Below, piece after piece: positions 4,595 to 13,600 of a DNA stretch of 32,205 nucleotides. Each line of letters starts with the position of its first letter. The stretch's first letter is position 1. The translations under genes and the position numbers were made by a program. Below the pieces are notes generated by a model. The model saw nothing but the letters and a program-made list of their open reading frames with translations. It did no database searches and was not told where the DNA came from. The DNA is from Oscillospiraceae bacterium (GTDB lineage Bacteria; Bacillota; Clostridia; UBA1381), in NCBI GenBank assembly GCA_022509025.1, contig JAFLUB010000033.1, positions 1 to 32,205 of the forward strand. Reading direction: 5' to 3'.

Positions 4595-6499
4595 ATGAAC
4601 ATTAGCGTACAATGTTGCAGTATCGTATTGCTGCTATGGATTGTTTACATGTATAATCGCAGCCGACAGTTGCCGCTGAAATCAAACAAGGCTTTTCAAA
4701 ACAGCCTGTATATGACGCTGGCCGGTATGCTGCTTGATGTGGCATCTAACTTAGGAATTGCATACAGTGATTTATTGCCGGCCGGTGTTCCGGAGTTCCT
4801 TTGCAAAACGCATGTGGTCTCTCTGCTGCTGGTTGCCATGATGGCCGTGGTCTATGTGTTTACCAGCGTGATGTATCATCTGCCTTCCTATAAGCGGACG
4901 ATGTGTGGCATCGGCATCATTAGCGCAATTGAGATCGGTCTGATTTACCTCCTGCCCATCGGCGTTCACTATGACCAAGTAAATAATCTGCCCTGGATCG
5001 ACGGACCCAGCACCATCGTGGCTTATGCCGGCGTGTGCATATTCATAATATTCAACCTGATCCAGATTCACCATTACAGGAAACATATTTATAACAGACA
5101 GCGCTCCAGTGTGGTCGTCTGGATGTTCATGTGGCTTGCGGCTGCTATGCTCCAGTATTTTAACGAAACGATCATGGTGGTAGGCTTTGCCACCGCGCTG
5201 AGTATTGTGCTGGTATTTATCCAGTTCGAGAACCCGGAGCTGTATCTGGATAGAACCACCGGACTGTTTAACGTCTTTGCCTATAAGCGCTATGTGGAGC
5301 AGCTCTACCGTGAGGGAAAAGAATTCTCTGTGGTGGGCATCAGCTTCGCTGAAACTCCATGGCAGGATAATCTTCAGCCGGACAACAGCGTCGAGGAATC
5401 CCAGCAGCTTTACAATGCCTTTTTGAAGATTCCGGGCGCCTATGTGTTTAAGATTCAGGACAATGAAATCATGCTGGTTTTCCCAAAGGTGGAGTCGGCA
5501 AAATACGCCTGGGGCATTGTGACCTCTCAGCGGCATATGCCGAATATTGACGCTCTGCCCAGCCGTCCCTCGATTTATTACGTACCTGACCCTCGCTGTG
5601 TCAATTCCCCAAGAGAGATACTGGAGCTTCTTCGGTATGTCAGCATGCGGAAGAGCAGCTTCAAGGATGATCTTTTCCACATAATCGACAGCGCCATGAT
5701 GGAGCAGATTCTTGCTGAACGCGCCACGGCGCAGATGATCAGGGACGCTCTGGATGAGGATCGTGTGGTGGTCTATTATCAGCCTATCTACTCCGTGGAG
5801 CAAAAATGCTTTACAAGCGCTGAGGCCTTGGTGCGCATCATAGATCAGGATGGCAAGCTTGTACCTCCGGGTGCTTTCATACAGATAGCGGAGGACAATG
5901 GCCTGATCATTGAGCTCGGTAAGCGGGTGCTTGAGAAGACATGCCGGTTTTATCAGAGCAAGGGACTGGACAGCTATGGGATTGAGTACATAGAAGTGAA
6001 TCTGTCCGTGGCGCAGTGTACGGATGCCAGGCTGTCGGAGGATTATATCGGCATCATAGAGAACTCCTGCATCGAGCCTTGCCGTATAAATCTGGAGATT
6101 ACAGAATCGACCTCCGCGCAAAATAAGCAAACGCTGATTTCGCATATGGAGAAGATGATCAGCTGCGGCGTAAATTTCTCGCTGGATGATTTTGGCTCAG
6201 GAGCATCGAATCTCAACTATATCGTGGATATGCCGGTGGAGATCGTCAAGTTCGACAGAGAGATGATTCAAGCATATTTTTCCAGCGGCAAGGCAAAATA
6301 TGTGATGAACGCGGCCATGCACATGATTCATGGGATGGGATTGAAGATTGTGGCGGAAGGCATTGAGACGGAAGAGCAGTATCGTAAGATGGAAGAGATT
6401 AAAATCAACTATATTCAAGGCTTTTACTTCTCCAAGCCGCTGCCGGAACAGGAGTTTTTGGCATTTCTGTGCCGGACAAATGTGGGGATGTCTGTCTGA
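4595..6499 (+). CDS. Membrane cyclic-di-GMP phosphodiesterase, degenerate GGDEF plus EAL
   Basis: 634 residues. The first 215 form about seven membrane helices, a likely sensor. Residues about 220-370 resemble a GGDEF fold (opening DRTTGLFNVFAYKRYV) but have no GGD/EEF active-site motif, so no cyclase activity is expected. The EAL domain (about 380-625) is intact: QPIY (396), EAL at 410-412 in SAEALVRI, EVNLSV, LEITES, DDFGSG (531-536), EIVKFD, VAEGIE and IQGFYFSKPLP. It should hydrolyse c-di-GMP to pGpG and thereby affect motility or surface attachment. It is monocistronic, with its own promoter. Its composition is more GC-rich and CTG/GGC-rich than the sequence on either side, suggesting a different origin. 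Confidence 0.9.
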   Translation: MNISVQCCSIVLLLWIVYMYNRSRQLPLKSNKAFQNSLYMTLAGMLLDVASNLGIAYSDLLPAGVPEFLCKTHVVSLLLVAMMAVVYVFTSVMYHLPSYKRTMCGIGIISAIEIGLIYLLPIGVHYDQVNNLPWIDGPSTIVAYAGVCIFIIFNLIQIHHYRKHIYNRQRSSVVVWMFMWLAAAMLQYFNETIMVVGFATALSIVLVFIQFENPELYLDRTTGLFNVFAYKRYVEQLYREGKEFSVVGISFAETPWQDNLQPDNSVEESQQLYNAFLKIPGAYVFKIQDNEIMLVFPKVESAKYAWGIVTSQRHMPNIDALPSRPSIYYVPDPRCVNSPREILELLRYVSMRKSSFKDDLFHIIDSAMMEQILAERATAQMIRDALDEDRVVVYYQPIYSVEQKCFTSAEALVRIIDQDGKLVPPGAFIQIAEDNGLIIELGKRVLEKTCRFYQSKGLDSYGIEYIEVNLSVAQCTDARLSEDYIGIIENSCIEPCRINLEITESTSAQNKQTLISHMEKMISCGVNFSLDDFGSGASNLNYIVDMPVEIVKFDREMIQAYFSSGKAKYVMNAAMHMIHGMGLKIVAEGIETEEQYRKMEEIKINYIQGFYFSKPLPEQEFLAFLCRTNVGMSV

Positions 6500-6670
6500 T
6501 TGTATAATCCCAATAACATATGGATAAAGTTTTTTCGTGGGATATAAGAGAGCGTGATTTTGTAGATTTTTATCACATGATGTAGAAAACTTTATTATAT
6601 TTATGATAAGCCTATAAATAAACTACCTAAGGTTTTTGCCTCTAAAGAAACAGTCAAATACTTGTATGCT

Positions 6671-6724
6671 GTAGAATCGTAAGGAGTTATCGGAGTAAAC
6701 CGCTGTGTGGGGTGAGGTGGCTTT
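6671..6724 (+). repeat. 190-bp dispersed repeat, 3' fragment R3
   Basis: Carries only the last third of the repeat: GTAGAATCGTAAGGAGTTAT, then GTAAACCGCTGTGTGG and GTGAGGTGGC. The left arm of the outer stem is missing. Confidence 0.65.
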
Positions 6725-6771
6725 ATAAAATGCGCGCTTTCATTAACGATTAGTGAATAAACAGATTTATA

Positions 6772-6800
6772 TTGTCTTTCCCGGGTTATGCTGGTATAAT
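6772..6800 (+). promoter_or_regulatory. Promoter of the GH31-GH43 operon
   Basis: TTGTCT (6772-6777), 17 bp, TATAAT (6795-6800). Confidence 0.7.
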
Positions 6801-6813
6801 TTTCATAGAGGTG

Positions 6814-6840
6814 TATCGAATGACCGAAGTGAATTCGATA
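6814..6840. promoter_or_regulatory. Inverted repeat, candidate operator for sugar operon
   Basis: TATCGAAT (6814-6821) and ATTCGATA (6833-6840) are perfect inverted arms 11 bp apart. They begin about 14 nt downstream of the -10 box, a position where a repressor could block transcription. Confidence 0.45.
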
Positions 6841-6901
6841 GCCATATTGTCAAAGGAAACTGTGAGGAAGAAGACCGTTAGCGGCGCAGAAGGATGAGAT
6901 T

Positions 6902-8860
6902 ATGGGCTTTAAAATAGAAAACAATGAAATATATTTTACACGTCAGAGTGAAATGGTGCGTCTGTCGGTATGCGGTAAAAACTGTATACGCTTTCAGGCG
7001 TCGCCAAACTGCAGCATAGAAGAGCAGAACTGGACGCTTATACCGCAGAAGGCTGATGCAAAGGCACGTATTGAGGATAATCGCGCTATTCTTGAAACAG
7101 GCGATATGCGCGCGGAAATTCACAATAACGGAAAAGTCGTTTATTATTACCGCGGCAGAAAAATAATTGAGGAAAAACCGGAGCTTACATTCGGTGCGCA
7201 GATAAGAAATTACAGAAATATAGCAGGCAATCTCTGGAAGGCGCGCGTTACCTTTTTGCCGAATGAAAACGAACGCTTTTACGGTCTCGGGCATGAGGCG
7301 ACGGACTGCTTTGATTTAAAGGGTTCAGTAATAGATTTGCGGCATGTAAATACGAAATGCGCGATTCCGTTTGTGTATTCATCGCTTGGTTACGGATTCT
7401 TATGGAATATGCCGTCAACCGGACGATGTGAATTGGCAAATAACCGTACACGTTGGACAAGCGATTGCACGAAACAGATTGACTATGTTGTAATAGGCGG
7501 AACACCGCGCGAGGTTAGCTCTGCACTGGCGGATTTGACAGGTCACGCACCCGTTATGCCACACTGGGCGACAGGTTTCTGGCAGAGCCGGTTAAGGTAC
7601 GAAACCCAGGACGAGGTATTAAGCGTTGCAAGGCGGTATAAGGAACTCGGTATACCGTTGTCGGTAATCGTAATTGACTATTTCCATTGGACGGAGCAGG
7701 GCGATTACAAATTTGACCCGAAATACTGGCCGAACCCGAAAGCGATGGCGGACGAGCTGCATGAAATGGGTATAAAGCTGATGGTGTCGATGTGGCCGAC
7801 AATAAATGAAAAGAGTGAAAATTACCGTGAAATGCTCGATAATAATATGCTCATAAGAACGGTGAACGGAACAAACAAGCTCTTCGATTTCTACGGTCCG
7901 CAAGCCTTGATTGACCCGACAAATCAAGAAGCAAGAAAATTTATTTGGAATAAGCTAAAGACGAATTACATAGACAACGGCGTGGACGCGCTTTGGTTTG
8001 ACGAGGCGGAGCCGGAAATCCACCCCGAGCATTTTGACAATCTCATCATGTCTGCGGGCAGGGGAGATGAGGTCGGACTTATATATCCTTACTACTATTC
8101 CAGGCTCGCGCATGACGGCATGAAGGAAAGTGGCAGAGACGATATAGTGACACTTGCGCGCTGCGCGTATACCGGCGCGCAGAAGTTCGGAACGCTTGTA
8201 TGGTCCGGCGATATTCTGTCCACATTTGAAAGTCTTAAAGCGCAGGTGAAGTCCGGTCTTAACATGGCGATGTGCGGCATACCGTGGTGGACTACAGACA
8301 TTGGCGGATTTTACGGCGGCGACACCACCTCAGAATATTTCCGTGAGCTGATAGTGCGGTGGTTCCAATACGGCGTGTTCTGCCCCGTAACAAGACTGCA
8401 CGGCAGCCGCGAAGGTCACGACAGAACGCGCGATATAATTGAACCGACAGGCGGCGGAAACGAGCTGTGGAGCTTCGGCGGTGAGGTGTTCGAGATTTTA
8501 ACGGGGCTTGTGGAGCTTCGTGAAAGATTGCGTCCGTACGTTGAAAAGCATATGAAAATCGCTTCGGAAAACGGCGCGCCTGTAATGCGCCCGATGTTCT
8601 TTGATTATCCTGACGATGAGGAATGTTATAAAACAGGCGAGCAGTATATGTTCGGCGATGACATTCTCTTTGCGCCGATTGTGAATCAGGGACAGACGGA
8701 AAAAGAAGTGTATCTTCCCGAAGGAGACTGGATTTTTGCGAGGGATAAAAGACCCTTTGAGGGTGGACGTAAATACAGCGTGAAAGCGGCGATTGATGAA
8801 ATTATAGTATTTGTAAGGAAAGGCGCGCCGGTTCTGGAAATATTCGGGGATATCATGTGA
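6902..8860 (+). CDS. GH31 glycoside hydrolase, probable alpha-xylosidase
   Basis: 652 residues without a signal peptide, so cytoplasmic. The GH31 TIM barrel is clear: GFWQSRLRYETQDEV, the DYFHWTEQGDYKFDP loop, nucleophile D367 in LWFDEAEPE, acid/base D437 in VWSGDI, and the DIGGFYGG and RWFQYGVFCPVTRLHG segments. A beta-sandwich lies on each side. The DYFHW loop and WFDEAEPE favour alpha-xylosidase (removing xylose from xyloglucan oligosaccharides) over alpha-glucosidase, but subfamily assignment needs a phylogeny. AAGGATGAG stands just before the ATG. GH43 follows after 67 nt with no terminator, so the two form an operon acting on hemicellulose side chains. Codon use is rich in ATA and AGA, unlike the upstream EAL gene. 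Confidence 0.9.
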   Translation: MGFKIENNEIYFTRQSEMVRLSVCGKNCIRFQASPNCSIEEQNWTLIPQKADAKARIEDNRAILETGDMRAEIHNNGKVVYYYRGRKIIEEKPELTFGAQIRNYRNIAGNLWKARVTFLPNENERFYGLGHEATDCFDLKGSVIDLRHVNTKCAIPFVYSSLGYGFLWNMPSTGRCELANNRTRWTSDCTKQIDYVVIGGTPREVSSALADLTGHAPVMPHWATGFWQSRLRYETQDEVLSVARRYKELGIPLSVIVIDYFHWTEQGDYKFDPKYWPNPKAMADELHEMGIKLMVSMWPTINEKSENYREMLDNNMLIRTVNGTNKLFDFYGPQALIDPTNQEARKFIWNKLKTNYIDNGVDALWFDEAEPEIHPEHFDNLIMSAGRGDEVGLIYPYYYSRLAHDGMKESGRDDIVTLARCAYTGAQKFGTLVWSGDILSTFESLKAQVKSGLNMAMCGIPWWTTDIGGFYGGDTTSEYFRELIVRWFQYGVFCPVTRLHGSREGHDRTRDIIEPTGGGNELWSFGGEVFEILTGLVELRERLRPYVEKHMKIASENGAPVMRPMFFDYPDDEECYKTGEQYMFGDDILFAPIVNQGQTEKEVYLPEGDWIFARDKRPFEGGRKYSVKAAIDEIIVFVRKGAPVLEIFGDIM

Positions 8861-8927
8861 GGTTGATATTTACGGCGCGTTATTACTTGGAGGTAAAAAC
8901 ATATTTATGTAAAAGAGGTAGATAATT

Positions 8928-10445
8928 ATGAAATACTGTAATCCTGTAATACGAGGATTCAATCCTGACCCAAGCGTATGCCGCGTCGGAAATGACTATT
9001 ATCTTGTAACAAGCACATTTGAATATTATCCCGGAATACCGATATACCACAGCACCGACCTCATAAACTGGGAGCATATATCAAACGCTGTAACGCGGCC
9101 CTCCCAGCTTCCTCTTGTGGAGGCAGAAGCGTCAGGCGGAATATGGGCGCCGACAATCCGCTTTAATGACGGTATGTTTTATATAACCGCTACTTTCAGC
9201 AGTAGGGGTAATTTTATTATTTCCGCATCTGACCCTCGCGGAGAGTGGTCGGATGCCATATGGACAGATATGGACGGAATTGACCCGTCAATAATTTTCG
9301 ACAACGGAAAAATGTATTACTGTGCGAACGACTGCGGCAGCCGCAGTAAATTGTATAAAACGGAGGGCATATCGCTTGCCGAGATGAATCCTGAAACGGG
9401 TAAGGTTATCGGTGAGATAAAGCGCATATGGGATGGTACGGGCGAAGGCTGGCTTGAATCTCCGCATATTTATCATATAGACGATTGGTATTACATACTC
9501 GCCGCTGAGGGGGGTACGGGAATAAAGCACATTGAGGTTGCCGCGAGAAGTCATAGCATATGGGGACCGTATGAAGCGTGTCCGTATAATCCTATCCTCA
9601 CTAACCGTAATGATATAACAAAACAGGCTGCGTGCGCAGGTCACGCTGATTTGGTCGAAACGCCTGACGGCGGCTGGTACATGACACATCTTGCAACAAG
9701 ACCGTATGTATCGGGCGGCACTCCACTTGGTCGTGAAACCTTCCTCACTCCTGTAACATGGTGTAACGGATGGCCTGTTGCCGCGGAAAACAAAATGGCA
9801 CGGATTGAAAATAATGCGGATATAAATGCGGAGCAAACCGGAAATGCCGGCTTTGAATGTGATTTCAAGACCGGGGAATGGGAACCTCAATGGTTGTTTG
9901 TAAGAGATAGAGATGAGAAATACATAAAACGTGAAAACGGTCTGCTTACTCTTTATCCCTCCTCTGCAAAGATAACAGATACGCGTGGTGTTCCGTCAAT
10001 GGCGGCAGTACGTCAAGTAGATTTTGTATGCGAAATAGAAACAGAGCTTGATTTTATTCCGTGTGAAAACGGTGATGAGGCGGGCGCGGCTGTCTATCTG
10101 TCACCGAAAAATATTTATAGAATTGCAAAGAAACGGGATAATGGCGTAAATTATATAATTACTGAAAAACGCGCGGGTGATTTTATTCAGGAGATATACC
10201 GCGAGGAAGTAACAGATGGCAGAATAAGATTTAAAATAAATGCAGACAAAGAAAAATACAAATTCTTTTATTCGGTAAATGACGGAGAGTTCATATATGC
10301 CGGTGACGCGTCAGCGAAGTTTATGACAACTGACATTGCTGACCGCTGCTTTACGGGAACAGTAACAGGTGTGTATACTCAGTCTGAGAAAAGTACGTCG
10401 GCAAAAACTCTTGTTTACCGGTATACTGCCGGAATAGAGGGATAA
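8928..10445 (+). CDS. GH43 glycoside hydrolase, beta-xylosidase/alpha-L-arabinofuranosidase type
   Basis: 505 residues, no signal peptide, start set by AGAGGTAG about 7 nt upstream. The five-bladed propeller occupies about residues 1-300. Catalytic residues are visible: general base D14 in GFNPDPS, the pKa-tuning aspartate D119 in DGIDPS, and general acid E177 in WLESPHIY. Residues about 315-500 form a beta-sandwich C-terminal domain typical of the longer GH43 enzymes (EWEPQWLFVRDRD onward). It would release xylose or arabinose from short xylo- or arabino-oligosaccharides in the cytoplasm. Co-transcription with the GH31 enzyme suggests joint debranching of xyloglucan or arabinoxylan fragments. 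Which of the two sugars it prefers cannot be read from sequence alone. Confidence 0.92.
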   Translation: MKYCNPVIRGFNPDPSVCRVGNDYYLVTSTFEYYPGIPIYHSTDLINWEHISNAVTRPSQLPLVEAEASGGIWAPTIRFNDGMFYITATFSSRGNFIISASDPRGEWSDAIWTDMDGIDPSIIFDNGKMYYCANDCGSRSKLYKTEGISLAEMNPETGKVIGEIKRIWDGTGEGWLESPHIYHIDDWYYILAAEGGTGIKHIEVAARSHSIWGPYEACPYNPILTNRNDITKQAACAGHADLVETPDGGWYMTHLATRPYVSGGTPLGRETFLTPVTWCNGWPVAAENKMARIENNADINAEQTGNAGFECDFKTGEWEPQWLFVRDRDEKYIKRENGLLTLYPSSAKITDTRGVPSMAAVRQVDFVCEIETELDFIPCENGDEAGAAVYLSPKNIYRIAKKRDNGVNYIITEKRAGDFIQEIYREEVTDGRIRFKINADKEKYKFFYSVNDGEFIYAGDASAKFMTTDIADRCFTGTVTGVYTQSEKSTSAKTLVYRYTAGIEG

Positions 10446-10476
10446 GCCCCTAAATGTATAAGGAAGGCTACATGAT

Positions 10477-10551
10477 ATGATTGATAATAAGGGATTGAAA
10501 AAGCTGATTGTTCCTCTGTGTTTTCTTCACAAAAACTTATTTGATATGTGA
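10477..10551 (+). pseudogene. N-terminal stump of a MATE-type transporter
   Basis: A good site (AAGGAAGG, 10460-10467) precedes an ATG opening a 24-codon frame beginning MIDNKGLKKLIVPL, after which the sequence ceases to look like a membrane protein and stops. That opening is typical of MATE exporters, where it leads directly into the first helix. It appears to be a gene cut off after its first 14-15 codons. The match is short, so confidence is limited. Confidence 0.4.
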
Positions 10552-10676
10552 ATTGAAATCTTTGCCGTACAATCAGTTTTCATTGCGATAACGAAACACA
10601 CACGTTTGTGAAGATAAACGATTTCCTGTATAAAGAACAATAATTATATATCAACAAATGCAGAGGGACTAATAAT

Positions 10677-10749
10677 ACACAGGGGACGGTTCTATTGTGT
10701 TAGTTTGGCAAGCCAATCAATTAACACAGGAGACCCGTCCCTTTGTGTT
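10677..10749. repeat. REP-like palindromic element 1 (GGGGACGGTTCT family)
   Basis: Arms ACACAGGGGACGG (10677-10689) and CCGTCCCTTTGTGT (10735-10748), with inner pairing GTGTTA/TAACAC and TTGGC-AAG-CCAA. This layout, a GGGGACGG core flanked by self-complementary tags, is that of REP elements moved by RAYT/Y1 transposases in Clostridia. No transposase is present here. Confidence 0.75.
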
Positions 10750-10769
10750 CCCTTTGTATTCCCGGAAGC

Positions 10770-10797
10770 TTGACACATATGATGGAATTGATATAAT
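10770..10797 (+). promoter_or_regulatory. Promoter of the GH36 gene
   Basis: TTGACA (10770-10775), 16 bp, TATAAT (10792-10797). It lies inside the upstream extension of the open frame, so translation must begin downstream of it. Confidence 0.75.
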
Positions 10798-10849
10798 AGA
10801 TATTAATAAATATAAAAAGCCTGTGAACAGAAAGGTTATGGTGATTATT

Positions 10850-13030
10850 ATGCCGATAAAAACAGATACATTAACGAACAGTTTCCGTATTCTCACAAAG
10901 AACACGGAGTATCAGATAAAGGCTGATGAATACGGCGTTCTGAAGCGCGTGTGGTATGGAAGGCGTGTGGACTGTGACATGGAATACATGCTTGACTATC
11001 CAAACACAGGCTTTTCGGTAAACCCTTATGATGCGGCTCATAACAGGAATTATTCACTTAATACCCTGCCTCTCGAATATCCTTGTGACGGCGCTGGCGA
11101 TTTCCGCGTACCGGCTTTAAGCGTTATCCGCCGTGACGGTTCGCGCGCTTTGGACTTGCGGTATACAGGGTTTAAAGTTTTGGACGGTAAGTATTCAATT
11201 CCCGGACTTCCGGCGGTGTATGCGGAAAAAGACGAAGCGCAGACCATAGAAATATATTTGGCGGACGGCGATATAACGGTAACGCTCAGATACGGAGTGT
11301 TGCCCAAATATGATATAATAACGCGCAGCGCGGTTATATCCAACAAAGGAAAGTCGGCTGTACGTCTTGAAAATGCGATGAGCATGTGCCTTGATATTCC
11401 TTACGGCGAGTGGGACTGGATACACTTCGAGGGCAGACACGCAATGGAAAGAATACCCGAGAGGGCGCCGCTTATTCACGGCGTTCAGGAAAGCTCAAGC
11501 AAAAGAGGCGCATCGAGCCATCAGCAGAATCCGTCTGTGATTTTATGTGATAAAACCTGCTCCGAAACAAGCGGTGAATGCTACGGCGCGGCGCTTATGT
11601 ACAGCGGCAGCTTTAAAACACAGATTGAATATGATCAGGTAAATCAGGCAAGGCTTGTCATGGGTATAAATCCCGATTTATTCTCATGGGAACTGAAGCC
11701 GGGTGATGATTTCCATACACCCGAGGCTATAATGACCTACAGCGCGGAAGGTTTCAGTAAGCTGTCGCATAACTTCCACAGAGTTATAAGAAACAACGTA
11801 TGCCGCGGCAGGTACAAGACAGCAAAGCGTCCTGTGCTGCTCAATAACTGGGAGGCTACGTATTTTAACTTTGACGACGAAAAGCTTTTAGAGATTGCTA
11901 AAAAGGCGGCGGAACTTGGCGCGGATATGTTCGTCATGGACGACGGCTGGTTCGGTAAGCGCGACTCTGACACGTCGGGTTTAGGCGACTGGATTGTGAA
12001 TGAAAATAAATTAAAGGGCGGACTGAAACCGCTTGTGGATAAAGTCAGAAAAATGGGGCTGAAATTCGGAATATGGATTGAGCCGGAGATGGTTTCGGAG
12101 GACAGCGATTTATTCAGAGCGCACCCGGAATGGGTGATAAGAATACCCGGCAGAAATCCGGCGCTTTGCCGTTCTCAGCTTGTGCTTGATATGACAAGAA
12201 ATGATGTGCGCGACTATCTGTATAACGCGATAAGCGCGATACTTAACAGCGCGGATATTTCATATATCAAATGGGATATGAACCGCAGCATATGTGATTG
12301 GTATTCCGATACGCTGACAAGCGTTAACATGGGCGAGATGCCGCACAGATATGTTTTAGGATTATACGAGCTGCTTGAAAAAATCACGTCCGATTTCCCT
12401 GATGTCCTTATCGAGGGCTGCAGCGGAGGCGGAGGACGATTTGACGCGGGGATTCTTTACTACTGTCCGCAGATATGGTGCAGCGATAATACGGACGCTT
12501 ACGACAGAACGAAAATCCAATACGGCACATCGTTCATTTATCCTTTATCCGCGGTCGGCTCTCATGTGTCGGCGTCGCCCAATCATCAGACGGGCAGAGT
12601 ATCTTCGATAGAGGCGCGCGCGGTGACGGCTATGGCGGGAAGCTTCGGTTATGAGCTTGATTTAAACAAGCTCACAGACGAAGAAAAGGAAGAAGTAAAA
12701 AATCAGATAACGCGGTTTAAGGGATATGACGATTTAATTCATAACGGCACGTATCACAGATTATCTGATCCGCTTAGAGACAAGTTCGCACTATGGCAGT
12801 ATGTGGCAGAGGATAAATCGGAAATTCTCGTTCATGGAATGATATTCCGACAGGAGCCTAATATGCTCAGATACGCGGTGCGTTTGAGAGGGCTTAGCGA
12901 GGAAAGGTTATACAGGCTTGAAACGGACGGAAAGGTATACACCGGTAAAGCCCTGATGAACGGCGGTATTCTTCTTCCGCATACATGGGGCGATTACGCG
13001 CCTGTGGAGCTGCACTTTACGGAGGTGTAA
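10850..13030 (+). CDS. GH36 alpha-galactosidase
   Basis: 726 residues with no signal peptide. Landmarks are NWEATYFNFDDEKL, FVMDDGWFG, KFGIWIEPEMVSE, nucleophile D476 in YIKWDMNRS, EGCSGGGGRFD, and acid/base D546 in WCSDNTDA. In Geobacillus AgaA the equivalent aspartates are 478 and 548 in a protein of similar length, which supports the chosen start. That start (ATG 10850, with GGTGA just upstream) is also the first well placed after the promoter at 10770; an ATG at 10838 is possible. The enzyme removes terminal alpha-galactose from raffinose-family sugars and galactosylated hemicellulose fragments and probably forms a tetramer. It is separately promoted, but lies in line with the GH31-GH43 operon. 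Confidence 0.95.
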   Translation: MPIKTDTLTNSFRILTKNTEYQIKADEYGVLKRVWYGRRVDCDMEYMLDYPNTGFSVNPYDAAHNRNYSLNTLPLEYPCDGAGDFRVPALSVIRRDGSRALDLRYTGFKVLDGKYSIPGLPAVYAEKDEAQTIEIYLADGDITVTLRYGVLPKYDIITRSAVISNKGKSAVRLENAMSMCLDIPYGEWDWIHFEGRHAMERIPERAPLIHGVQESSSKRGASSHQQNPSVILCDKTCSETSGECYGAALMYSGSFKTQIEYDQVNQARLVMGINPDLFSWELKPGDDFHTPEAIMTYSAEGFSKLSHNFHRVIRNNVCRGRYKTAKRPVLLNNWEATYFNFDDEKLLEIAKKAAELGADMFVMDDGWFGKRDSDTSGLGDWIVNENKLKGGLKPLVDKVRKMGLKFGIWIEPEMVSEDSDLFRAHPEWVIRIPGRNPALCRSQLVLDMTRNDVRDYLYNAISAILNSADISYIKWDMNRSICDWYSDTLTSVNMGEMPHRYVLGLYELLEKITSDFPDVLIEGCSGGGGRFDAGILYYCPQIWCSDNTDAYDRTKIQYGTSFIYPLSAVGSHVSASPNHQTGRVSSIEARAVTAMAGSFGYELDLNKLTDEEKEEVKNQITRFKGYDDLIHNGTYHRLSDPLRDKFALWQYVAEDKSEILVHGMIFRQEPNMLRYAVRLRGLSEERLYRLETDGKVYTGKALMNGGILLPHTWGDYAPVELHFTEV

Positions 13031-13057
13031 ATAATTTGTGAATTTGTCAAAAAAGAC

Positions 13058-13087
13058 TTGACTTACAGCATAGTTTGGCTGCATAAT
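13058..13087 (+). promoter_or_regulatory. Promoter of the small membrane protein gene
   Basis: TTGACT (13058-13063), 18 bp, CATAAT (13082-13087). Confidence 0.55.
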
Positions 13088-13155
13088 GTAATATAGTAAA
13101 CGGTTTGCGTTAAATAGAGCAGCCGGGAAATCAACTTTATCAGGAGGAATGTGAT

Positions 13156-13527
13156 ATGGCATGTTTTGTAGTGCCGGCTGCGGAGGCAGTCGTGACAACG
13201 GTTGCAAAAAAGAAAATCGATAAGAAAGGCTCAGATGCGGCGGGGAACAGAAATCCGTTTATTAAAAAGCTGGGCTGGCTTAATAATATGCTCTGGGGCG
13301 GCAGCGCGCTTCTCGCGTTTGAACACGTATGGCATGGCGAGATTGTGCCTTATTTTCCATTCCTGACAAACGCGGCATCGCCTCAGACAGCTATGATGAT
13401 GCTTAAAGAAATGGCAGTGTCAGGCGTTATGATGGCGGCGGTTGTCACAGCGGTATGGGCAGGTATAGTGGCTGTTACCCATTCGATGGAAAAGAAATTG
13501 CTTCAGACAAAGACTGTATTGGGTTGA
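13156..13527 (+). CDS. Conserved clostridial-type two-helix membrane protein
   Basis: 123 residues. AGGAGG ends 9 nt before the ATG. The sequence begins MACFVVPAAEAVVTTVAKKK, has a basic stretch, then a membrane segment at about 47-65 (NNMLWGGSALLAFEHVWHGE) and a second at about 90-112 (GVMMAAVVTAVWAGIVAVTH). I have an impression of a small uncharacterised family in Clostridia with the same opening and the same FEHVWHGE segment, but I know no function for it. Its own promoter and a strong terminator behind it indicate a single-gene unit. The His and Glu residues at the membrane border (FEHVWHGE) could bind a metal or cofactor; that is speculation. Confidence 0.7.
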   Translation: MACFVVPAAEAVVTTVAKKKIDKKGSDAAGNRNPFIKKLGWLNNMLWGGSALLAFEHVWHGEIVPYFPFLTNAASPQTAMMMLKEMAVSGVMMAAVVTAVWAGIVAVTHSMEKKLLQTKTVLG

Positions 13528-13546
13528 GCCTTATCAAGAACTTACA

Positions 13547-13578
13547 AAAAGTGAACCTGTTTCATCAGGTTCACTTTT
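13547..13578. terminator. Bidirectional rho-independent terminator
   Basis: 13-bp perfect stem AAAAGTGAACCTG / CAGGTTCACTTTT with a 6-nt loop. It serves the small membrane protein gene and, with the REP element behind it, the convergent stalk-protein operon. Confidence 0.8.
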
Positions 13579-13600
13579 GCAGCTTTTGGGATAGTACATG

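Larger units (their letters stand above)
6500..6901. other. Gene-free stretch with partial repeat R3 and GH31 promoter
   Basis: Holds a short inverted repeat after the EAL gene (TATAATCCCA / TGGGATATA, about 6502-6547), repeat fragment R3 (6671-6724), and the promoter and leader of GH31. Confidence 0.6.
10446..10849. other. Gene-free stretch with MATE stump, REP element and GH36 promoter
   Basis: Holds a 24-codon gene stump (10477-10551), an inverted repeat (CTTCACAAA at 10525-10533, TTTGTGAAG at 10605-10613), REP element 1 (10677-10749) and the GH36 promoter. No terminator with a T run follows GH43. Confidence 0.55.

Noticed and set aside
4772-6145. 457-codon open frame on the minus strand
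   Set aside because: Lies wholly inside the EAL gene, whose motifs are intact. The predicted protein is His/Arg/Leu-rich with no domain, and no ribosome site was seen. It is a composition artefact.
10697-10849. N-terminal extension of the alpha-galactosidase frame
   Set aside because: It would translate the REP element and the promoter. The TTGACA/TATAAT at 10770-10797 and the catalytic residue numbering favour the start at 10850.
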